This document shows positions 22,501 through 31,566 of a stretch of DNA of 64,000 nucleotides, one piece after another (the stretch's first letter is position 1; each line of letters begins with the position of its first letter). The stretch is from Haliclona indistincta (taxonomy: Eukaryota > Porifera > Demospongiae > Haplosclerida > Chalinidae). The notes under the pieces were generated by a model, which saw only the letters and a program-made list of their open reading frames with translations, was not told where the DNA came from and searched no databases. The stretch is from NCBI GenBank assembly GCA_964017065.1, contig OZ024783.1:13452040-13516039 (forward strand), written 5' to 3'. The translations under genes were made by a program, and so were the position numbers.

Positions 22501-25463
22501 TTTTGCTACTAGCCCGCAGGGCTAGTAAGGTCAAATTTTAACTAGCCCAGCACATATTCTACTAGCCCAATAACAAAATAACTATTGTTAACAGTTTCAG
22601 CTTAAATTTTATTTCAAATCACAAATTCACACATCATCGCTAGGTAGTTCCTCTACCTCGATATCCATAAAGTTTGGTCTACGTTGACGTAGTCCGCTGG
22701 TAAGCCAAAGTTCTATGGCTTGTCTTGGTTCAAAATCTTGTATTGTAGGTGAAAGGAGAGTGATAGTCATTAAATCGTTTATTGCCGCAGTTCCAAGGCT
22801 TGACCTCCAGTCACATTTGATCTGTTTCATGACACTAAACCCTCTTTCACATTCAGCAGTCGAGGTTGGCAAACTGAGTACTAGGTTCACTAATTTTAGC
22901 AAGTTCGGTGTTTCTTCACAGTAGTTTTTATGCAACTTTGCCCATGTAACAGATTTGATGTACTCTTCCCAATTAGTAGGTTGACTAACTTGACTCAAAC
23001 TATAATCACTGTGTACTCCTGCCTTAAATGCAGTCCATTCATCTGCAATTTTAGCTGTTTCAACTCCTGCTTCCTGTAGTGCTCTATCAAAATGCTCAAC
23101 TAGACTATCAATATGATCATCTCCAAAAGTACCAAAGTGTTCTGGGCTGGGCCATAAAGCAAGATCCATGACACTAGTTGCATGAACTACTCCCTCACTA
23201 GTATCTGTCATACGGTTCTCCAGGCTAGAGATAAGATCCTGTAAAAGTCGTATACGTGAGTTCACAAAAGATTCACCATTTCCCAAAAGATCAACACCTT
23301 CATAAGAAGTTTCTTCCTCAATTACTTTAAGTTTTGGACCAGCCTTAGTCTTGTACTTTTCAAGAACAGCTTTTGTTGTTTTCATGTATCTGTATCCCTT
23401 AGCCAATGAAGCAGTTGTTCTTTGCAAATTGCATGACAGGGTGGTTAACTGATCAAGTACGTCAAACAAAAAGCATGCATATTTGACTACATCCTTGGAT
23501 TTAGCAATTTTATACAATTTCTTAGCCTTTGCCCTTTGTTCCTCGCGCACGCCTTCAGAATCAGGGGACTTAATCTGCTCTAAATGTTGAATAAGAGCTG
23601 CATACCCTCGAAGGAAATTACCAAGAGCCTTTAGTGTATGAGCTACCCAGCGTGTACCCCCAATACGAGTTGGCATTAGTGGTGTTTGCTCTAGAATTTG
23701 ATAAGAAGCCTTGAGATTTGCACGATTCAGTGGGCTAGCATGATAGAAAGAATAGAGACCCATAAGTAGACCATCTAGCTTTTTATGACAAGTATTCCCA
23801 CTTACTGCATCTTTGAAGCTCAACTCTAGCCTATGAGCCATACAATGAACACCTATAACATGAGGCATGTCTTCAGTAAGCCGAGTTACAACCCCACTTC
23901 TGCAACCAACCATCACTGCTGCCCCATCACTGCCTACGGCAACTAGTTTCTTCTTCCATTCTTTCTCCTCAATACCTAGAGCAGCTGAGGTAACATCTTT
24001 AATTGCTGTAGTGATGTGTAGTGCATCAGCCTTGGGTACTGGCTGTAAACCAAGAAATTTAACAAAAATTTCCCCATCTTTAGCATACTGAGCATACACC
24101 ACCTCCTCCTCTATAACTGCACTATCTGTTGAACCATCAGAAAGTAGAGACAAAAATCCAACACTTAAAAGCTCCTGCTGGAAATTATTGCGTTCAACCA
24201 TAGCAATGTAGCTAATAAAGTTCTGTGCCTGTGTATGATTTCGATACGTTTTGCCAATATCAAGCCCCTTCATCTCATCTAAATCACACATCCATACAAA
24301 GTCAGTAAAAGGTCTACCCTTCTTGGCAATTGCGTGTGCTGTTCGAAAAAGTTTGTCCATTTTTTCAAATTGAGCACGATTTAATGTAACTAGAGTCTTT
24401 TCAGCAATGCTCGTACTTGGTGGGGCTTTATTAGCAGCTGCAATGCTAACACAGTGCTGGTGACCTTGGGACTGCTCATGATATTTTATGCTCTCTAGCT
24501 TAAAATGCTGTGTTCCTATCACGAACGGGCTCTTTTTCTTAGCATCTCCAGTAGCATATTTTCTGCAATCATCACAATACATCTCCTCACCATCAAACTT
24601 AAGCCATTCTCTTCTCTTGTTTCCATCTCCCAGCAACCATTTCTCATTCCAACTTCTCTTTCTTTTTTGCTGCTCATACTCCCTTCCCTGCTGCCTCTTC
24701 TCCTCAGTTGACTTTGTTCTTTTAGCTGGGGGCTCTTCAACACCATTGAAGTACCTCCACATAGTTAGCCAAACCAAAATATATTGCCAAACCCAGGCCA
24801 AACCACTGATTTGTACAACACCTGCTGTGGGTTTGTATTGCGCATGCTCTACATAAACCAATGCATGACCTTAACCCCGCCTGCCTGGTGCGCATTAATT
24901 CGTGTTCTTTGCAACACTACGTAGTGTTCTTTGCAACTTACGCTCGCGTTCATCCAGTGAAATATTGTGGTAAGGTAAGTCTTGTTTAACTAGCCAGCCG
25001 GGCGCTAACCTTGTGTATTTTACTAGCCCGAGCTATATTTTACTCGCCTCAGGCGTGCGGGCGAGTGCTAATTTGAAGCCCTGCATGTGACCACTAACAA
25101 TACTCACATTGTACTGATCAGGATGATGGTAATTCACATGAGCTCCTCTATCAAGGAGCTCCTTTGCTTTGCTGACATTACCATTACGACAAGCCTGATC
25201 ACAAGCCAGATAGAGTTCCTTATTCTGTGAGTAGAACACGACATAATGTAATCAGTATCACACAATGATTGCTATAGTCTCCATCCTGAATGAACTACTG
25301 ATCCCATACTGAGTGATATGACCACCTCACTATCACACAGTGCTCACACACTGACTGACACGTACAGCACCAGAACTACATGTGTTGCTTTCTCTCTCAC
25401 GACTAACCAACTGTTCAATTGATCACTAACCAATTCTTCCTGAAGCTGGCTTACAGAAGTCAT
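13508..25463 (-). CDS. Ankyrin-ROCO GTPase-Death-TM protein, paralogue A (about 1007 aa)
   Basis: Nine exons, high to low: 25401-25463, 25108-25224, 21785-21880, 21241-21339, 18591-18681, 14506-16497, 14360-14455, 13835-14080, 13508-13731; they total 3024 nt and every phase matches. Residues about 22-155 are ankyrin repeats (GKTPLHLCAQYGN). The 1992-nt exon holds a Roc-like GTPase with P-loop GPPATGKTS (about 179-188), G3-like DSGGQPN (about 324) and G4-like TFADKVDE, then a COR-like region (FFHYLNLVLHYRALVIIELK). A 50-nt intron (14456-14505) bypasses the stop of the long frame. The Death domain (DWHGLGRRLGLTMSQLRKIE, MFDVWLNNSP) has a poor last helix. The final exon encodes WASIIVIFAAISLFFYQY then stop, a tail anchor. 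The order matches DAPK1 without its kinase. A hAT transposon and MITEs lie in introns. The start at 25463 is the ATG conserved in paralogue B. Confidence 0.85.
14158..14306. repeat. Foldback MITE in intron of paralogue A
   Basis: Ends TGTGGAACCTCTCTATAACG and CGTTAAGAGGGGTTCCACA are inverted repeats, and internal GGAGGTGTC motifs repeat. Related ends occur near 2720 and 3063. The copy sits between the Death exon and the exon before it, where the two paralogues stop being similar. Confidence 0.7.
16666..17188. repeat. Left-truncated copy of the 17249-17826 element
   Basis: This 523-bp stretch matches 17308-17830 in direct orientation at near identity, ending CGTGTAGTCCC before TTAA. About 59 bp of the left end is missing. 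Short open frames inside are identical in both copies but have no recognisable domain. Confidence 0.8.
17249..17826. mobile_element. Complete 578-bp MITE flanked by TTAA
   Basis: TTAA at 17245-17248 and 17827-17830 flank an element starting GGGACTACACG and ending CGTGTAGTCCC, with about 17 bp of TIR. The TTAA target suggests piggyBac- or Kolobok-type mobilisation. It lies in an intron of paralogue A. No transposase is encoded. Confidence 0.75.
19047..20136. mobile_element. Non-autonomous DNA element, about 1.09 kb, present only in duplicate A
   Basis: Paralogue B reads straight through this site (AGTATCGGT then AAAACTGTGC near 40888), so this is an insertion in A. Its ends are imperfect inverted repeats: CATTGCCAGCTAATAACG on the left, and the reverse complement of the right end begins CATCACCAG. 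No transposase frame was seen. The target duplication is not clear. Confidence 0.6.
20433..20787. mobile_element. GC-rich 355-bp MITE with TA target duplication
   Basis: Starts CAGTACCGCTCACGAGTAAG and ends CTTACTCGTGAGCGGTACTG, with TA on both sides. Paralogue B has the empty site (CTCTATAATTATTAG near 41180). The TA duplication and CAGT terminus fit the Tc1/mariner superfamily. The interior is markedly GC-richer than its surroundings. Confidence 0.85.
22481..25083 (-). mobile_element. Complete hAT DNA transposon, 2603 bp
   Basis: Bounded by the 8-bp duplication CATGTGAC (22473-22480 and 25084-25091) with TIRs CAGGGCTTCAAATTA at both ends. Paralogue B has an uninterrupted target near 43480. 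It encodes one long open transposase. Eight-bp duplications and CAGGG ends are hAT hallmarks. It sits in the intron between the first two ankyrin exons of paralogue A, in the same orientation as that gene. Confidence 0.95.
22627..24861 (-). CDS. hAT transposase, intact 744-aa frame (ZNF862-like)
   Basis: Cuts and pastes the surrounding element. A basic N terminus is followed by a TTF/BED-type zinc finger (YCDDCRKY, then HFKLESIKYHEQSQGH, about residues 93-135). The catalytic core shows LSDGSTDS, VGSDGAAVMVG and GVHCMAHRLELSFKDA, and the C terminus has the hAT dimerisation block STAECERGFSVMKQIK (about 660-680). Length is normal for this clade. No stop or frameshift was seen, and the 3' end lies within 150 bp of the TIR. 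The true start may be an internal ATG, since the first 30 residues are not family-like. Vertebrate ZNF862/ZMYM6-type genes are domesticated relatives, but here intact TIRs and TSD show it is still a transposon. Confidence 0.92.
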   Translation of the reverse strand: MVYVEHAQYKPTAGVVQISGLAWVWQYILVWLTMWRYFNGVEEPPAKRTKSTEEKRQQGREYEQQKRKRSWNEKWLLGDGNKRREWLKFDGEEMYCDDCRKYATGDAKKKSPFVIGTQHFKLESIKYHEQSQGHQHCVSIAAANKAPPSTSIAEKTLVTLNRAQFEKMDKLFRTAHAIAKKGRPFTDFVWMCDLDEMKGLDIGKTYRNHTQAQNFISYIAMVERNNFQQELLSVGFLSLLSDGSTDSAVIEEEVVYAQYAKDGEIFVKFLGLQPVPKADALHITTAIKDVTSAALGIEEKEWKKKLVAVGSDGAAVMVGCRSGVVTRLTEDMPHVIGVHCMAHRLELSFKDAVSGNTCHKKLDGLLMGLYSFYHASPLNRANLKASYQILEQTPLMPTRIGGTRWVAHTLKALGNFLRGYAALIQHLEQIKSPDSEGVREEQRAKAKKLYKIAKSKDVVKYACFLFDVLDQLTTLSCNLQRTTASLAKGYRYMKTTKAVLEKYKTKAGPKLKVIEEETSYEGVDLLGNGESFVNSRIRLLQDLISSLENRMTDTSEGVVHATSVMDLALWPSPEHFGTFGDDHIDSLVEHFDRALQEAGVETAKIADEWTAFKAGVHSDYSLSQVSQPTNWEEYIKSVTWAKLHKNYCEETPNLLKLVNLVLSLPTSTAECERGFSVMKQIKCDWRSSLGTAAINDLMTITLLSPTIQDFEPRQAIELWLTSGLRQRRPNFMDIEVEELPSDDV

Positions 25464-25758
25464 GGTAACGGCTAGAGATGACGAGAACACAGAAGAAGAA
25501 GAAGGGCTGAAGAGCGCGGGCTGAGCTGAACACATCTGAAGGCGGCGTGGCTTTTTAGTAAAACAACGGATACTTACGTATACGTACTAGACTGGTCGAG
25601 TGATAACTGATTACCCAACTCGCTCAGGCTCACTATTCATTGCAGTACTAGAACGATACCCTAAATTTTATATAAAACGGAAAACTGAATGCTTCCAGAT
25701 TTTATTGCACAACAATTATTATTATAATTCAGTGTGTTTGTGAGGGTTGTAGAGCTAC

Positions 25759-26738
25759 TTAAAAGTGCACTTGTAGTCGTGCAATGTCAGCGTCCAGGGC
25801 AGCTAGATCTCGTCTGAACTCCAGCTCACTACTGGTAGTGGTAGTCATGGTCTGTGCTGCACTACCCTCTCTATCACTCACTCTCCTTGCTCTTGTCAGT
25901 GTTGACGGCACTGCAGTGCTGTGTTCATCACTCTCTCCATCATTGAAAGATGATTCAATGCTAGTCATGTCAAGCACTTCTTGTTCAGACAAAGACTGTT
26001 TTTGGTAATTTCTTGAATCATTTACTTGTTTTTCTTTTCTTTGTTGGTTTGAATGTAAGAGCATCGTTCGGTTATCACTACTCAGTCTTTGATCACTCAG
26101 TTCTGTATCTTGTCCGCCATGTTGTAGAGGAACTTGCTCACTTGCTCTGTCTTCTTCGCTATCAGTTCGATTGGTGTTAGGTTCCTCCATTTTGACACTC
26201 CCATCATAGGTCACAGTTGAGATGATAGTGTGGTCCTCAGAGGAGAAATCGTTCACGTCTGCTACACCATCATTCCTAGCTTGCTCTCTGGTCAGCTCTT
26301 TTGTCGGTCTACACGTCACAAGAGAAGTGATAATCATATTCAGTGACTTGTGCTGTATCACACAATGTTATTATGAGCTGGTTACAATGAAGATCACATG
26401 ACTAGCTTTACAAGTAGTTCACAATCAGTTTGATATTGTTGTAATACTATAGTGTGATACTGTACACACCAGCTCATATAAAGTGTTTGAGCTAGGAATG
26501 TGTTATTATAACTATCTCATTCTGTAGTCAAATACTTTACAATACACTTCACTTGAGCCAGCTCACTAATATGTACATGTAAACTATATGATAGCGTCCT
26601 TGTTCCTATGTGGTCAGTCTGGGAATGAGTCTACAGCTGTATACATGTGTGTGTTCATCTCTCACTGTTCTTCCTCCTTCTCCTGGTCTTGTTGTATGGT
26701 ACCTGTGTTCTCTAGTTACTGCATCATATAGTAGACCA
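25759..26738 (-). pseudogene. Truncated duplicate of the CCDC14 3' exons
   Basis: Exon 25759-26308 and a remnant near 26667-26738 closely match the last exons of the gene at 44727-49430. All upstream exons are absent: similarity stops at about 26738, after GTTACTGCATCATA. A CAA codon of the parent is TAA here, dropping the last ten residues after DIARLQVHF. About 280 bp between the two exons is missing from the other copy. A product is unlikely. Confidence 0.85.
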
Positions 26739-27036
26739 TCTGATAATGTACAGGTATAAGGATATAGTATTTGGCATGTCTATGTGGCAGTAGCTTCATT
26801 TTTGTTTTTCGTTATGTTTCTGTTTTATATTTCCCATCTCTTGACACACATGAAAGGCCACTAAAGCATGCTTATAGTCTATGCGTACAGTAACCACTGT
26901 GACTCCACTGATGCATACGTACACTCGTCTGCGATAATTCAAGCCGGTAGTTATAAATTGATGAAATGCTAGCTATCAGCAACTATCTTCATTATTACGC
27001 TATCATTTTGCTACTTTCTATATGTATTGTGTATAG

Positions 27037-28076
27037 GATTTGTTGAGGAGGACATCAGGTGGCGAACCGATTGTAGAGGATAGTGGCACTATTAATACTG
27101 CCGTGTTCTATTCTATATCTGCTGTTTATAAAGGTACATGTATTATACATAACAATAACTAGCGTGCTATAGTATGCTTTCCTGTTCAGGATTGTCAGGC
27201 ATTGATCTGGGCAATTCATTAATAAAGACAGTAGTTCAGGAGTTAATAAAGGAGTTTCCCCACTTCAAGCAGTTTGTGACCCTCTCTCCCATCCCAGGAT
27301 TCAGACAATGGCTGAACACATGCAATCACTATACCGAAGGTAAAGCCCATTATAAAACGATGTTGTGCATAGCAATTCACAAATTTGGTCATGCAACTAC
27401 TATATTCCATGTTATTCTAATGGATAGAGATTCTATACAATCAGTAGCAGTAGCTACTAAGTGATGAGTTAATGAGACTATAATTATTCTAACTGCTATA
27501 ACCAGGGTCACAAACTGCTTGAGGTGGGAAACTCCTTTATTAACTCCTGAACTACTGTCTTTATTAATGAATTGCCCAGATCAATGCCTGACAATCCTGA
27601 ACAGGAAAGCATACTATAGCACACTAGTTATTGTTATGTATAATTATGTGTACAACTGATAGACTAACATTGTGTAGTTGTAGAAAGCGCTTGGAGATGT
27701 GAAGATATGGTCAGGTAATCCTAACGGAGATCTTGCAAGAGTTCTACGCAGACCACTACTATCAATGTGTACAAGGTATACAATTATGCACAATGATAAT
27801 GAAGCACTCTTGTGTGTCACTCGATACTTTTTTCACTCACTCACTCACACAATTCATGTCTATGAGAAGAAGTATCAATATGCCTTAAATCCTGTCGCTC
27901 ACTTTCATGGGGCCTCTATTTGGCGGTTAAACTGTCTGGCTAATGTTAGCAAAACCGGTTTAAACCAGTCTTATGGGATTATGGTGAACTATCGTTACGA
28001 TCTAATGAACATAAAAATTAACAACACTCAATACATGTTGAAAGGTACCACTTCATACTCTGACTACAATTATTAG
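27037..28076 (+). pseudogene. MLYCD: 5'-truncated malonyl-CoA decarboxylase remnant
   Basis: Exons 27037-27133, 27190-27339, 27684-27775 and about 27862-28076 encode the C-terminal half of malonyl-CoA decarboxylase, which turns malonyl-CoA into acetyl-CoA. Matching motifs are NTAVFYSIS, GLSGIDLGNSLIK, SLSPIPGF-like TLSPIPGF, and YALNPVAHFH followed by WRLN and MVNYRY. The N-terminal half is absent; the segmental-duplication edge lies only 300 bp upstream. The exon expected between 27339 and 27684 is missing, replaced by an inverted copy of exon 2. The gene was probably cut by the rearrangement and is non-functional as it stands. Confidence 0.8.
27140..27648. repeat. Inverted duplication of an MLYCD exon
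   Basis: Arm 27140-27283 (acceptor plus most of exon 2) is repeated as reverse complement at 27504-27648 with few differences. A transcript would fold into a stem of about 140 bp with a 220-nt loop. Confidence 0.88.
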
Positions 28077-28301
28077 AGCTCTACTAGCTATTATAATAGC
28101 TAGCTGGTTATACAATGGTGTCAATAACACTTTACTGTTGTTGAAAAACCACTATAAGATGATAATAACATTGTAACTGTTTACTACAGTAAACAATAAC
28201 TGAAACTGATGTAGCGAGTAAATGTCAACTACTGAAGGTATAGACACACTATATATAGTGTTAATATTCAACTACTGAAGGTAGACACACTATATATAGT
28301 G

Positions 28302-30704
28302 TTAATATTCAACTACTCCATAAGCAACATTCTTGTATGTCACAGTTGGTGCTTGAAACCTTGGATTAACACTCTTTGAGAAATCAGCTGCTTGCACCTC
28401 CTTCTCGAAGCTCTTGAGCTCACGATAGTCAAGATACGTTATACACAACTTAACAATAATGAGGATTATTACACCAAGAATAATCACACCAGCAAGAGTT
28501 GCCACAGCTATAGCCCAGGGAAGAAGAAGGAGGCAGGAAGGAAGGCCTACCACCCTGAGAGTGGTGCCATTAATACCATGAGCTATGTAGTACACATATG
28601 TACACTGATCATCTCTGATACCAGTACACCTGCTAGTAGAGCCAGCCATTGATCCAGGGACCTCATAATCATCGGGTAGTAAATTACTCACAGCAATATA
28701 GCCAACACATGATGGACTAGGACAACGGGTAGCATAGTTGTGAGCTTCCTGTCCAAGAGTAGCAAGACACAGCACACAAGATTCATCAGCATCGCATGAC
28801 ACTTGTTCTATAGATCCTATTGGAGTACAGTAGCTAGTAGTAGGTATGTTACCAGTACATTGACATGACCCAGTAGCAACACAAGGACTACACACACCTC
28901 GTCCACTGCACAGAGGACACGACATGTTGTGAGGATCACGACATGAGTCAATAGGGTCTACACAGTTGTCATAGCTACACTGGCATGCTGTGCCTTCATG
29001 TTGCCTTCCAGTGATGAGTGAGGTGAAGCACAAACAGCTGTACTGACCATTAGTACACACACATGATCCCTGACCACTATACACTACGCCACCCAGTCCT
29101 TTATCACACAGGAAGTTATCACATTCACAAGCATTACCAGATATCATTGGTGTCATTACACCAGGATAGGTAATGTTAGGATGATGACACACACACTCAC
29201 CACATACACATGAGCCACGCCCACTACACTCAAGACCATTAGATCCCGTAACACAACGAGCAGTAGAGCAAGAGCAGACATTACCAGTCCATCCCTCAGC
29301 ACAGCTACACTGGCCACATGTTAGGTTACCATTATTAGAACACATTGAACTGTTGACTTGAGTTGTTTGTTCACAATCACAGCCACACACTCCTTCCAGT
29401 GTTAAACTTAATTGACCAAAGCCAGGAATGTATCCAGGTATAGTGATGGGCTGTCCTGATGCAATCATCCGATCAGTACATGAGATGAGATTAACTGTGA
29501 CATTGAAATGAACAGTTTGACCACTCACATTAACACATTGTGACTTCCCCTCTACTAGCGCTGATCCATTAGGACACGATGGATCAATGGATATTAATAC
29601 ATATTCAAGTTGATTGAAACTGATTGATACTCGTGACTTAATCTGTCTATTGGCCTCTTTGATCACTTCAACAATGTCAGAATTAATACTCGCAAATCCT
29701 CCGAGATTAGGAGCAATAATGTCAGAAAAGTAATCGTGAGCATCGCTAACAGCAAACACAGGTACCACTCCAAACTGCTCTAGTGTCATTCTCATTTGTT
29801 CTATTGTAGGATAGTCATACACTAGTGAGTCTGAGTACAGTGTCTTGTTTTGATTGTAGTCGAACTGTGTGTGACACTTGGCATCATTTGGTCGATATAT
29901 TCCAGCAAGTCGGCCATCACCTGCCGTGTGCATCAGGGCATCAGTCATGACCAGGAGCACCTTACGAGCCTCTTCTCTCCATCCTATACCACATTAGTGC
30001 AGACCACAGCTTGCATCATGGCATCAAGAGTGCCTTCTGGGTCATCTGAAGTTGTTGAACTTACGAGGTCTTGAACAAATTGCTTAAACATATCGGTTGA
30101 ATTAGTGAGGTTGACTACATGCTCATAGCTGACTGGACGACTGCAGGGTGAGCCAGAACACGCACTTGGTTGACCATTGGCAGTGAAACCAAGTCTCAGA
30201 GCTGTTAGTGAGTTGTAAGGAGCTGTAACTTTGTCAACAAAAGTACCAAATCCAACTTGGAATCTTGATGTTAGATTTCCCACAGCACTGACTATGTCTG
30301 GTGCAATATTTTTGACTGTTATTAGATCATTTCTAAAAGAACCCGACATGTCCATGAGCATGTAGAGATCGAGAGGGAAGTTATCAGCAGCTCTGACTGA
30401 CACAGTGAAGGTCTGTGGTTGGCCTACTCTCAGCTTCATGTGTACAGTACTGACAGACACCTGGTTGTTCTCGTCCAGTGGGAGAGGGTTGATAGTTGTA
30501 CTGCTCTGCATGAGGGTCTACTGTGGCATTGCTGCAAGTATGAGCAGTGTCTCTAGAGAGGCAACCAGCAGAGACAATGGAGGAACACCACACACAGGAG
30601 GGCTGAGAGAGACATTGAGAGCAAGAGGGCAGAGAGGAGCACTGACAATATGCTGAACCACTTGATGATACCAGGACCACTAGTGCCAGTAGATACATAG
30701 CCAT
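28302..30704 (-). pseudogene. Integrin beta-like gene with two frame breaks
   Basis: One exon-like stretch encodes a signal peptide (MAMYLLALVVLVSSSGSAYC), a PSI-type Cys cluster, a beta-I domain with MIDAS (LYMLMDMSGSF, DxSxS kept), Cys-rich EGF-like repeats (CSCAEGWTGNVC), a TM helix (ATLAGVIILGVIILIIVKL) and a cytoplasmic tail. The tail keeps a juxtamembrane DYRELKSFEKE and a membrane-proximal NPRF in place of NPxY, with NVAY where the distal NPxY would be. The frame shifts near 30510, before the hybrid/beta-I region, and near 29983, inside a conserved beta-I stretch ending MMQAVVC. Everything else is open, so it is either a recent pseudogene or carries two sequence errors. Integrin betas pair with alpha subunits as matrix receptors at the plasma membrane. 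Confidence 0.82.
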
Positions 30705-31566
30705 GGCTGTTGGCTACAATCACTTATTGTATGCATGGCGTCTGTGAGTTCAGTTAATGTACTGTTAATTTTGAAACCTCATTATAAACAAGGAATGTTT
30801 GTCATTAATATCTTTGTGCTATGTTTGTCTAAGCAATCATTCACCGCCCACTCATAATTTATTCTACTGTTGTACATTGCATGCAATAATAATTATTGTT
30901 AGTACGCAAACACCAAAATTAATAATGATTACATGTATACTTGGTTATTTTGAATCCGAATAGCTTGATACATGCTCTATGTAGGGTAATAAAGCTCTGA
31001 TTACTGCCTATATATAATTCACATTAATTCCAACATTATATAATTATCAATGCCGAGCACCAATGATAATTAAAATTGGCAAATTGAGTATACTTACAAG
31101 CCTGGGTTTTACAAAGTTTCACATTTTGATGAACAATACACAAAATTGCATTTTGCAGGAACTAGCTGCCCCGCCTAGTAATGTAATAACAACAGGGCAG
31201 ATGATGGAATGTTCCACTGATCAATTATTTACATGTATGTACATCAACAAAGTAACACAATTGACTTGCATTCTACATCGATCAGTGCTGAAGTCGTAGT
31301 ATAGAAGTTGTTTACTATACCTCTTCTATTCATTGTTGTTAATTCATGATGAAAATGTGCTTTACATGTACAAATATTTGCACAACTCACATTCAGGAAT
31401 AATGTAAACTTTATCATTATGCTGCAAGCACCTGCTTCCATTTAGTTTAAGTACATAGGTAATTGTCAAGTCATTGTTTGCATAAACAATACAACTGAAA
31501 GAACTATATAGGATAGCAAAAGCACAATATTAGGTTGTTAATGCTAAACTGAGTTCTGAGGTAGTA
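30705..31566. other. Divergent intergenic region
   Basis: AT-rich DNA between the integrin gene (-) and the beta-helix gene (+); the promoters of both should be here. I see no distinctive core-promoter motif or further gene. Confidence 0.4.

Noticed and set aside
25464..25535. Alternative N-terminal extension of paralogue A from an upstream ATG at 25535
   Set aside because: The matching ATG in paralogue B is followed at once by TAA, so the conserved start is 25463/44458.
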